Below, piece after piece: positions 36,901-49,200 of a stretch of 64,000 nt of DNA. The notes under the pieces were generated by a model. The model was not told the origin of the DNA. It made no database searches and saw only the letters and a list, made by a program, of their open reading frames with translations. The stretch comes from Sclerodactyla briareus (taxonomy: Eukaryota > Echinodermata > Holothuroidea > Dendrochirotida > Sclerodactylidae). The stretch lies in the NCBI GenBank assembly GCA_026419785.1, contig JAODTK010005098.1, positions 62,001 through 126,000 on the forward strand, given 5' to 3'. Each line of letters starts with the position of its first letter. Positions within the stretch are counted from its first letter, which is position 1. The position numbers and the translations under genes were made by a program.

Positions 36901-39900
36901 CGTTTGCTGTTCGCAGCGTGTGCTTCCCGCTTTCTTTCAACTTTCCTTCCATATATCATGAATCAGTGATTCAGTGAAGACAGTTGCCAAGCATGTATCA
37001 GTGTAGCAGTTAAATGCTCTCAAATTCTCTGTGGCAGTCAGACAATTCGTTTGTGAGGACGTACATGAATGGGTTTTGTGTTTAGGTATTAGTCTAAAAA
37101 ATGCAATCAAATTGAAAATATTAAATCATGCCTCAATAAATGCCCATGCATTGCTTGATACCCATGTAATGAATTTGTGATCAGTGAGAGTTAAGTAGAA
37201 TGGTTTTGAAGGTATATATTCGCTTTCTTTCCATTACAAACCTTGGAAGTGGTCAATTGATAATTAATTATTTCCGTATCGTGCATTTTTCAGGCTATGG
37301 CATGTTTGGAAAGTGTAGACGAAGAAAAGAAAATGGAGAGAAGTAGTTGCCCGGAGAAGATATTGATGCCTTCAGAATAAAACAGAATGCACAGGTGAGA
37401 GGAGTCTTGATTACATGCAGCTCTGAGCACCATCTAGGGCAGGGTTACTCAACGGGTGTCAGGTAAGAGGAGTTGATTCCATGCGCTCAGATCACTATCC
37501 TAAGGGCGGTGTTACTCAACTGGGGGTCAGGTGAGAGGAGGTCTGATTACCTGCAGCTCGGAGCCCCATCTAGGGCATGTTACCATCTTGGGGCCAGGTG
37601 AGAGGATTCTTGATATACATGCACTCAGAGCCCATCTAGGCAGTGTACTCATCTTGGGGTACAGGTGATAGGAGTCTTATGATTACTATCTCAGAGCACC
37701 TCCTATGGTCGGCAGTGTTACTTAACACCTTGGGAGTATTGATAAGGAGTCTTGATTAATGCCGCTTGGAGCACCATTTAGCAGGAGTGTCCACTGAACT
37801 GGGGTCATGTGAGAGAATCCTGATTACATGCAGCTCAGAGCACCATCTAGGCGCAGTGTTTTACTCAATACTTCGGGAGGGGGGGGGGGGGGGGGTCAGT
37901 GAGAGGAGTCTTGATACATGCAGCTCATAGCACCATCTAGGGCGGTGTGACTCGATCTTGGGGTAATGTCAGAGGAGTCTTGATTACATGCAGCTCATAG
38001 CACCAACTAGGGCAGTGTTTTACTGACTCTTGGTCCAGGGTGAGAGGATTCACGTGATTCATTCAGCTCAGGAGCACCATCTATGGTGGTGTTACTCGAT
38101 CTTGGGGTAATGTCAGAGGAGTCTGATACATCAGCTCATAAACCCCATCTAGGGCAGTGGTTACTACTCAGATCTTGGGTCAGGTGAGAGGAGTCTTGAT
38201 TAAAGCCTCAGAGCACCATCTTAGTGCATTGTTACTGCATCTTGGGTCATCAGGTGCAGAGGAGTCTTGATTACATGCAGCTCAGAGCACCATCTAGGGT
38301 AGTGTTACTGAATCTTGAGGTCAGGTGAGAGGAGTCCTGATTACATGCAGCCCAGAGCAACATCTAGGGCAGTGTTTCTCAATCTTGGGGCAGGTGAGAG
38401 GAGTCTTGATTACATTGCAGCTTTTTCAAAGAGCACCATTCTAGGCAGTGTTTAGTGTTACTGAATCTGAGGTAGGTGAGAGGAAGTCTGATTAAGCAGC
38501 TCAGAGCACCATCTAGGGCAGTATTACTCAATCTTGAGTCAGATGAGAGGAGTCTTGATTACATGTTACCCAGCTCAGAGCACATCGAGGGCAGTATTAC
38601 TCAATCTTGGGGTGGTCAGGTGAGAGGAGCTTGATTACCGCAACCCAGAGTACCATCTAGGGCAGTGAGTGTTACTCAATCTTGGGGTCAGATGTGAGGG
38701 AGTCGTGCTTAAATGCAGTCAGAGCACATCTGGGCAGGTTTACTCATATGGGTAATGTGAGAGGAGTCTTGATGACATGCAACCCAGAGCACCATCTAGG
38801 GTAGTGTTACTGAATCTTGAGGTCAGGTGAGAGGAGCTTGATTACATTGCACTCAGAAGCACCATCTAGGCAGTTGTTAATCAATCTTGGGTCGGTGAGG
38901 AGAGGAGTCTTGATTACATGACAGCTTCAGAGCACCATCTTAGTGCAGTGTTAATGCCTGCCTCACCCTGTACGGAATTCGTTCTCCACAAGGCTTGCAA
39001 CAGCTACGGTATTCCGATAGTCTCCATGAGACCACCCCAAAGTGTGAGACGCTGACCGGCAAGACAGTTACCGCCGCGAGAGGCCAACACGCGACTGGGA
39101 CGACTGGAAAAGTAATACCGGTTTATACTTGAGTTTGTACCAACTTTCTTCAGTAGCCTGGGAAGGTGTTCACACAATACCTGGAGTTCGGCTATAGTCC
39201 AGCGGGCTTTCTCCAGTAGGTGTCACAAAACACGATCGGTCACCGCTCGCGAAAGCTTACGGTTGATTGCGCAGCGGCTTAAGCTTTCGCAAGCTGTCAA
39301 AAACCCTATGCATTGCGGTGACCGCGGCGGTTTGACCGTAAGCATCGCAACTTTGAACTCCGCACAGTGTTAGGTAGGCTTTACTCAATCTTGGGGTCAG
39401 GTGAGAGGGAAGTCATGATTACAAGCATGTAGCTCAGTACATGCTCTAAGGCAGTGTTACTCAACCTGGGGGTCCGTTTGACAGTGGAGAGCTCAGTAAA
39501 AAATGAGGGCTGGCGAAAGAAATGTTTTTTTAAAGATGGCAACCAAAAGTACTGACCATACTGACCATCTCCCTGCCCAAAGCTGCAATCACCAGTCTTG
39601 GGGGTCCTCATGACATCCATTTATCACAGGTGGTAGTGGATAGGAAGATAAGAACTCGAGGGTCTGCAGCTGTCATGTTGTTGAAACACTTGTCCTGTGT
39701 CAGAACAGAATGCAGCCTTGGCTTCTGCACCATTGCCTTGCTCCAGTTCACCCCAACACCTACTCCACTTTCTATCTCATACTAATTCAAAAGGACTGCT
39801 CAATTACCATACCCTTACATCGTGGCAAATGCTTGCATATGGGGTGGAGGGAAATGAGGGAATATGCCATGGTATTCTCTATCTAGCATCAGATGTGTCT

Positions 39901-42900
39901 AAGGAAAGACAAGAACTTACAAATGCATGTGTGAATGTTTAGTTGAACTATCACCTTCCTTTCTGGCAATGCTCCAATCGACAACCCAATGTACTCAAAG
40001 TTCTAAAGTCAAAAAACCTTGTAACAAGAAGATGGTAGAGGGCTCATACTAAGCAATGCATGTAGGTGGCCACATAAAATAGGTAAACCCAATATCATTT
40101 GTGCGTCTTGAGCCCTTGTCCAACAGGAGATCAGTTCTATAAAAAACATTGTAACTGATAACTGTCACACGGACGAGTGTAGAGTGTTCATACTTGGCAA
40201 GTAGTTTTCGATTTTGACATTTGTTAGTTAGCTCCTATGAAGTGGAAAATCCAATAGTTCTGGGGTCAGGTCTAGTTCACCTAAGGTAACAGAGGTGGTC
40301 AAAGTTTAGAATCCTTGATAATTGGTCAATTAAAAGATTGTGAAGAGTGGTCATTATGACTTTAGGTGGCAGTATGGAGTAGGCTCCCTGTATTTTTTAG
40401 CGAGTTTACAATTCACATGAGGTGCGTGAACAGAGGTCAAATACAGAAGAAGAAGGAACAACTTCCTGCACAGGCAGGTGTGATGATTGCAGATATGAAA
40501 GTATGGAGACATTGCATGTTGTCAATCTTTGTCTACTCTTCAAATGTGATAGTGGGATGATGCGGAAAATTGCTAACTAGTTAGCCCTGTTCAGTTAATA
40601 ACTCAGAAGATAGGGAATGATGGTTGCCACTGGTCCTTTTATCACAACATTCTCCCCCATACGTTTGTCACTGGCCAATGTTATGTTGATGATGTTATGT
40701 CATTTGTGCGTGAGCGCTGTGTTCACCAACAGGGATCGTGTACATATCTAACTATAATGTACTTGTGCCACTGTTAAGTTTATTAATTATCTTCTATTCT
40801 TGTTTTCAGAGAACCTTCCGAGAGATCATGTTCTTGCAGGTAACAGTATTTGGGGTAATTCATGTCTTACACATGTAGTGGTTATGGTTATTAATTGTGT
40901 GTGTCAACTTCACAGTTTAACAGTGCCTCTAATGGGGACAAAGGTGTGGTCAGTTGAGATCTGGTAGAAATCAACATACATGGTACTCACAGGCTAAATG
41001 AGCTGGGATCTATGAGGAGTGTGGATCGGATCCTCACACATGGCCGCACAGGCCATTGCTCATGTTAATCTGTCTTCATTCAATTTTCATGATTTTTTTT
41101 ATGATGGCTTAATTCTATGGGAAGTCAAAAGGGGTAATGTAGCTATTGGTCTTGGATCATTTCAGACCATGCAATCAACATTTTCTTGTGGAGACCAGTG
41201 ATGTCAAGGTAACTCAAGTTTCCTCACCACATTTTGGGGTGGTCTAGAATATGTGAGCCTATTCCAGCCACCATGATATTGGGGAAATAGACACAGGCCC
41301 CAAAATATGACTTTTTGATTCTTGAATAGGGAAATCATGCATGTAATGCGTGGTACATGAAGTGGTGAAGTCTGTGATGACCAGATTGTAAACACAATTA
41401 CTTGACCCCACCTGAATGAATGAAGCTCGTACTGGTATGTGTTCCCCATGAGAGCACATGAAACCCTATGTTTTGAGGTCAGGTCAGAGGTCACCGCAAG
41501 TGAAGGCAGAAATCATGTAAAACATTGAAAAAGAAGGATGGTTGGTCTGATCCAGTTGGAACTAGGTGTGTGGCTTCCTTATAAAGCGCAGCGGTACCCT
41601 GTTTGAACAGTTCTGAAAGAGTGATATTTCAGCCAATTTCAAGTTGAGAGGTCAACAGATGTCGAAGTTGGAGAATCCTGGTTTAATAATTTGATAAAGT
41701 TAAGAAATGGTCTGATTAAGTTGAGAAATTAAGAATGTTTGGTCTGATTAAGGTTGAATTTAGTGTGCAGTTTTCAATAAGAGTACATGAACCCTATTGC
41801 TTGATCCAGGAAGTTGTCATTTGTGTGGGAAATGTTTTTGTGCCACACCCATCCTCCTCCTATTGATAGTATGACATAAATTGCGGGGGGGAGGGAACTC
41901 TAGTCAGTTTACCAGAAAACGGAGTCTTTCTCCATCCAGCAGAATGAAAGTAGTGTAACATCTCGAGTCACAAGTACTGTAGAATTCATTATAAGCATAG
42001 GCGATGTCCTGTTTGGTAAAAATTGAACGTACAGTACACACATATCGCACACATTGTGCATGCACAAAATCCTTGCAACTCAGCCAGCACCACAGTGACA
42101 GCATATTCAGCGTAACAGCAAGCAGAATTGCCTCATTCTTCCACTGTATGCCCAAGGCCCAACTGGGGACAAGTGTACTTTGTTGATATTCTATGAGTTC
42201 GAATGTTTATCTCACTGAATACCCAATATAGCTGTTTCTGACATTTCAAATGGCAAAACAAAAGAAAAAATATAACTGCATCATCCTATTGGCTGCTTGG
42301 ATACATGCCGGCTGGTGAAAATAAATGAGAGCTGCAAGTGTCCTCACAATTACTGACTGTGTTACTGTTCCCTCTCCAATCTCCAGGAGTTTGGTGACCA
42401 CAAGAATGTAATCAAGCTACTCAACGTTATGAAAGCAGAGAACGATAAGGACATCTACCTTGTGTTTGAGTACATGGGTGAGTATCCTCCGTGATTTCAC
42501 AGGCGGAAACCACTCAGCTATGAGTCCAAAACTGATTGAGTTATGATCACACTCTTTCGTTCTATATTCATCCAGTGGACCATCTCCATGGCCAAATGGT
42601 TAATAGGGAATTGGGTTTCCTCCCCAACAACATGTTTATATGGGTCTAGGTCAATTTGAGCTCTGCTGTGAAATTTTGTTTTCTAGGAAGGGCTCATAAA
42701 TTTACTCGCAGAATATCCGCTTCTCTGGATCGAACCCAATTATAGCCTAATAAGCCAGTTTAGAGTACAGTTTAATGAGATGATAATGATACTGTGTCAA
42801 AGGTCATGAGGAAACGATGGCAATTCAACGTTGAACATACAGTGTGAAGAACGATATTCTGAAACTCCCCTGCCAGAAAATTACAAATCTGCAACACAAA

Positions 42901-45900
42901 ACTTGACAGATTTTCCCCCATGATTATCAACAATAACATCCGAAACAGGATGAATTGGTTGGCTTTTCAAATAGTGGTGACAGATTCAAAATAAGCCGTA
43001 AGGATATTGCTATGGGGCGAATCTCGTCTGGTCCCCCGAAATGTCAGTGGTGATCATGCGCACTTACAACTTCGAACTGGCCTATTTCCATGCAGTTGTG
43101 CTGCTTAACATGCTAAGTGACAGGCACAGGCTTCTCTAAAGGCAACAAATAGGTCTGTACATGCAGACTAGACTACCTCATTATGTCTATAATCACTAAG
43201 CCAGACACAAAATGAGTACTGCCTCAGAGACATTTATTACAAATTTATAAACCATTACAGTATATGTATCAACTATAAGCCTTTTTTCCATGATGTATGA
43301 TCTACCGCTTGTACTGTATGTACCTGGACAAAGTGAGTGATTGTACTCAAGTGGGTACAATCAGATCATCCCTCAGTCACCTGACTGGCAAATCAAGAAA
43401 TATGACACACTGAATAATGACCAACTGACTGCCAATGGCTTGCCTTTCAGACACATTTGGTACATACCCATTTGTGGGTAACCAGAAAATGAACCTGACT
43501 CTACTTGATTGTCTTGGATAGTGGATATTCACAAGTAGATGGTGGTTTTGTCCCTCACGACATAAGAGGTGGTAATTAGGTAACCCTAATTGTCTTGGGT
43601 ACTGGAAAGTCTACTCCGCTCCTTGACCTTTCATATATGTATTTCATGTATAATGCCCCCCTCTATTAGCTTATCAGTACTTCTGCTGAATTCCACCTTA
43701 TTCTACCTCTTCAGTGCCAGAATCAGTTTTAATGAACTGTTCATATTTTGTGATGGAGACTCTGTGTCATAGTAGGTTAATCCTTAAAAAAATTCTTGAG
43801 AATATTGTGCTCCTTCCTTTACAGTATCCTTCACTTCGCTCATAGGTAGGAGTGTCCGACGCTGGAACCAACTGGTAGCCAAAAGCTCAAATTTGAATGA
43901 ATAAAAGGCTGTATATGTATCGTCGGAAAGCCATTGAAAGGAATGTTTGCATTGGACATTGTATACACGTACAATACCCATCGTGAGGAACATTCTCATG
44001 ATATAATGTTTGGTCGCAAATAGTGCCGCATTCTCTGAATCCAGTTTGCTTTTGCACTTTGTTCCACAGGACAATGGACCTACACGCTGTCATCAAGAAA
44101 GGCGCACTTGAAGGACGTCCACAAGCGGTACGTCTTACCAGCTAATCAACGCCACTGCTTACATGCACTCTGGGAATGTCATACACAGAGACCAAAAGGT
44201 ACCAGTATAACCATTTCATGAAGGATTTCCCATTCTGTTGCACCGTCACCTGAACCTGAAAACCTTGTCATGGGTGAGAAGTTTCCGGGCAATCTCAGTA
44301 ATTGTTAATAATATACAAATAATGAATGTTTACGAGTGCAATAGTTTTGTTTTTTTTTTTTTCATGTATTCTACAACCACAGTATCCATTATGCTTAATA
44401 CTGATTTCTGGTTGGGGATCTTGGTTCACTGGCCATCCATTATTTTGGCATTAACAGGCAGTCAGGTCAGAGTAACTCAACAATCAACTTGTTTTAACAA
44501 GAGTGTCTCTAGAGAGATTTCTTGTTTCTTTCAACTTTCAGGTTGTAGAAAACACAATTTTTCAACTTCAATCAACTTTGGGGGCAGATGGGGCTCTTAG
44601 CCGTGGTGAAGGCAACCCATCTGGGAGAAGGTCACTCTGATATAAAACCACCCACCCCTTTCTTTGGGTATCTTTTGGGGTAGGTGAGCCGTTAAGCAGT
44701 GGTGGATTCTACCTAGTTCTCTGGTGGCAACAAATTATTTCACTAGATCCCATGCTTGTGGGTCCTTGGTTTGGTCAAAGGCTAAGTCTCTCTTGAACTG
44801 ACTTTTCTTGGGTGGAACGTCAGGAAGGGCATCCGGTTCGTAGAAAAGTCCCTCTCTCGATGACAGTAAATCCCACTTCCCACAACAATTGCATTCACGC
44901 TGTTCTCTCATCATATAAAAGGGAGGATTTTCGAGGCTTGTGTCAGGAATGTCATGCTCTATGGCTGAAAAAACAAGACGACTTGAGAAGAATGGACAGA
45001 AATGATATGAGAATGATCAGATGGATGTGCGGAGTACCTGGGAAGGATAGGAAGCCTTCTGATGAGCTGAGAGATCGTTGGGTCTTGCTAAAATTAGCGA
45101 GGGTGTCCCAGAGTGTGTCCAGATGAGGTGGTTTGGCCTGTCGCAGACATGCAGGAGGATACAATGGGTAAAGAAGTATAGAGAGTTAATGGACTGGCTG
45201 GCATGACAGAGGTAGGCCCCGGAAGACCTGGGATGAGGTTATTCGTAGTGATCTTGCAGCAGTAGGTAGAGACCGTGCTCTGGCACAGAATAGGGTAGAG
45301 TGGAAGCGGGCTTGCCGTCGGAGACCTCCGTCTAACCCATGCCAGCATGGAAATGACGTTAACTGTCTATGATGATATGATAGTGATATTTTTTTTGGTC
45401 TTTTGAAACTTGACATTCAGGGTTTCCGTTGAATATGACTGCTATTTTGGAGACTTTAAAAGCGTAATTTTGCCTCTTCTCACCGAAGAACATTTACAAT
45501 CGGATTCTCATCTATTCGACCAACTTTGCGTAATATCATCAGGATTACGAGGGTGGCATGGTGGGGTAAAAGCTGATAATAATCAGCAACATGTTGGTAG
45601 CAGATGTTGAATAATGTGCAAGTCACCGATCGGGGAAATGTAATTGTACTCGAGAGAGACCTAGACACTGAACCGTGGAAAAACCAAAATTCAGGCTGAA
45701 AGGATCTGATCGTTGGCCAGGAATGTTCACACAGTGCATTCACGCATGCAGATATGATACCAACCATTTGAAAGCAACACTGCGCCAAAGCGCTCATCAA
45801 GACGATTCAGCAAGGCTCATACATAGCATAGCAACCATAGTTACCTTCCTTGCATCCATTTGAAGAACAATGTCCACAGCAACTTCAGAAAGGATTCTGT

Positions 45901-46237
45901 CATAATCCAACATGCAACCCATTGTCACTAATGAATGTAACAGAACATTGTGTCATTTATTTCCACAGCCTTCTAATATATTACTAGACTCTGAATGCTT
46001 TTTGAAAGTTGCTGACTTTGGCCTGGCACGGTCGATCACCCAGCTGCAAACCGCCCTCAGTGAGGCTGATCCTACCCTGACAGAGTATGTAGCTACAAGA
46101 TGGTATAGAGCACCAGAAATCTTGCTAGCTTCAAGGAGGTAAGTTCCATCTGTGATCCATGATATCATCTCATGAAAAGAGAGCAGTCATGTCAGAATGT
46201 GTGTGTCATGCCCAGGTTGTGAACAACGTGTATTTGG

Positions 46238-46269
<32 letters not shown>

Positions 46270-49200
46270 TGTGAATCTTTTGGAATTTGAATGTTCCGGT
46301 TAATTTTTGCTTGTAGGACACCATAACTCAACCCCACCTGGATAAGCTGGAGCTAATAATTTGTATGTGTGATCCCCATGATGAGTACAGAAAACCCTAT
46401 TGTTTTGAGGCTCAGGTCAGACGCCATCTGAGTCACAAGAGGTCATGAAAAGTTGGAATTTGGTGTGTAGCTTTTGTATGGCGATTGCAAGGCATCCCAT
46501 TGTTTTTGGGGGTTCACTTCTGCAGAAGTTGTCATACTGGTTAAAATTATTCTGGCCAATTCTACCTTGTAAACATGATAACTGGACCAGGTCCGGAATA
46601 ATCGAGCATATACCTGGTATGTATGTTTCCTGAATGAGTACATGAGTCTAATTGTTTTAGGGTTAGGTCGGTCATCGAAGGTTTACCAAGAGGTCAAAAC
46701 TCTGATTCTTGTTAACACAGTAAGTCAAGAACTCATGGTCCGATCAAACTGAAATTTTGTGTAAATTGGAGGGTCTTTTTCGGTGGAAAATCTGAAAGTT
46801 TTGGCTTGTAAACATTATAATTCCATCCCCACCTAGAAGCTTATACTTGATACAGGTATTCCCCATAATGAATACATGAGCTCCACATTAGTTGGGTCAG
46901 GTCAGAGGTCAAAGTTGGAAATCCTTGAAAATGTGTGACTGTCCAGAATGTTGAAAGTTAGTGTGTGGTTTCCTCATGAAGAGTACATGAACCTGATTGT
47001 TTTGTCAGTATGGTGTCATTCTTTGTGAAAAATGGGAAATTTGTGAGAAATATCACATATATGTTGCCCATAATGAGATAGTAAAGTTCCCCATTTGCCC
47101 CTTTTCGGTGTCAGACATTACACTTAACTAAAAGATTTAGCAATGGCATCACTAAAAGCTTTTTGGCTTTCTTATTCTCAGCTCAAACCAGCTAGCTTGT
47201 CAGACTATCTATCTATCGATCTTTCTATCTGTCTCTCTGTCCGTCCGTCCATCCATCCAGTCTGTAAACTCTATCTTGGAAGGTTTTGAGACAGTAAGTC
47301 GCCTCTGAAATTGTGTTACACCAGTAGAAAATCTAATGTGGAACTTATCCTATAACCGTAATGAATTGACGCAGGTATGGTAGGTATACTCTAGCATGTC
47401 CGTCGCCATGCAATTATACAATGGAAGTGCTGCAATAATCTTAAGCGGGCATTGGAATAGATTCGGTTGCAGTGATCTTCGCCACTATGATAAATTTTAC
47501 CTAGCTGTAGTGGACACCTAACGCGTGTCTCTTAAACGCGCAAGATAATACAACTTCACATACACCAATAGAAGTGTTATATAGAATGGTGATTGTAAGG
47601 CTAACAATGTGATGGAAATTGTATGTTGAAAACCTAGTGAGAGTCAAAGCACTCGCATATCGATACAATCCAAGACACTTAACTGCAGTCTCAGACCCTA
47701 AGAATGCCACCGATGGGGTGTGAAATGGCGGTGCTGGCAATTGAATTGGTGTTGCAAAATAATATTCAAGAATTGGACCTCTACAAGTGTTATTGTGGAT
47801 TAGTGGTACCTACGGGTGTTTAAGAATATAAGGTCAAAGGTCGATGGAGGGCATGTCATGTAAAAAAATGCAAAAATATGCAAAGAGCTCCTCCTACAGA
47901 TTAGGTTGGATTAGCATCATACTTAGCCAGTGTTATCATGGACCAGAGATATCTGACTGGGTGTTCAGGGATTTAAGACCAATGTCATTAAAAGGCCCAA
48001 TGAACCATTATCGTAAAGGAAAGCTGCAAAATGCAGTCACACTGCAGATTAGGTTGGATTAATAATATTATACTCTGTCGTGCTATCACTGGACTAGTGG
48101 TACTTACCTGGTGCTCAAGGATTTGAGGCCAAAGGTCCGGAAAAGAGCTTAATGAACTATTATGTGAAAAAATCTGCAAAATGCCTCTCCTTCAGATTAT
48201 GTTGGATCACCATCATACTTGATCATGGTTATCATGGACTAGTTGTACTCACAGGTGTTCATAGATTCAAGGTCAATCAAGGGGCATTTGAGCTATGAGT
48301 GAACATAAAAAAAAAGTATGCTCAAAATCATCTTGAGCATACTAGGTCTGGTACAGGTAATGAGTCCACACGTATTAACTTCTTCTACTTCTCTTCAGCC
48401 TTCAACACCATCCAACCATATTGTTTAGCAATAAAGCTTTATGACATGCAGGAGGTTCCTAAATTTCTGGTAGCTGGCACTGAATTACTTATCTATGCAT
48501 CTATTCACAGTATGTTGAACTATATGTTGAACTAGGTGACTCTGTGTACTCTGATATAGTAAACTGTAGCACAGGTGCCCAACAGAGTACAGTCCTTGCT
48601 CCTTTTATACTTACTGAGTATACATTGATCAATTCCTCAGAATCTGACAGTAAGTTAGTGGAATTCACAAATATGACACTGCACTTTTCAGCTTGTTCCC
48701 TGAGGAGAATGATATGCCGTATTTAAGACAGATTAAGATATTTGTAGACCACTGTGATGGAAACCACTATGAACTAAATGTTGGTTCAACAATGGAACTG
48801 GTTTTTTACTTTAGAACAAAGCATTAGGTGTTACAAAATAGTGTAAGACACGGTAGTTGACCGTGGTAATACTTATAAAAGTACCTAGGTTTTGTGATCC
48901 ATAACAAGCTGAGCTGGGAGGAGCATAATTAGTTATGTTGAGAAACATTCTTTTAGTCAATGCGATCTATAATTTCAATCCTAAGACTCTGAAATAATTT
49001 TCTATTGCTCCATTTTATTGTCTATGCCTTATCTGATATACCTTTCTTTGGTTTAATGTTTAAGTGTATCGCTACAAATCAAGTAACAACCGCTTACAGA
49101 AACTACGACAAGCAGCGAAGCTCATCTACAAGAAAAAACTTCGTGTTCATGCTACCCCCCTACTGAAAGACCTACATTGGTTACCCGTAATAAATCGCAT

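Larger units (their letters stand above)
27918..37293 (+). other. MAPK15 intron 1
   Basis: It runs from gtgagt to ttttcag. It contains a 2.1-kb hAT-like element, a 1.55-kb inverted-repeat element, a 24-base A-run at 35373 and otherwise unrecognised sequence. No nested gene is seen. Confidence 0.75.

Noticed and set aside
37395-38953. CRISPR-like array
   Set aside because: The units are contiguous with no unique spacers, and the window is eukaryotic; it is a minisatellite.
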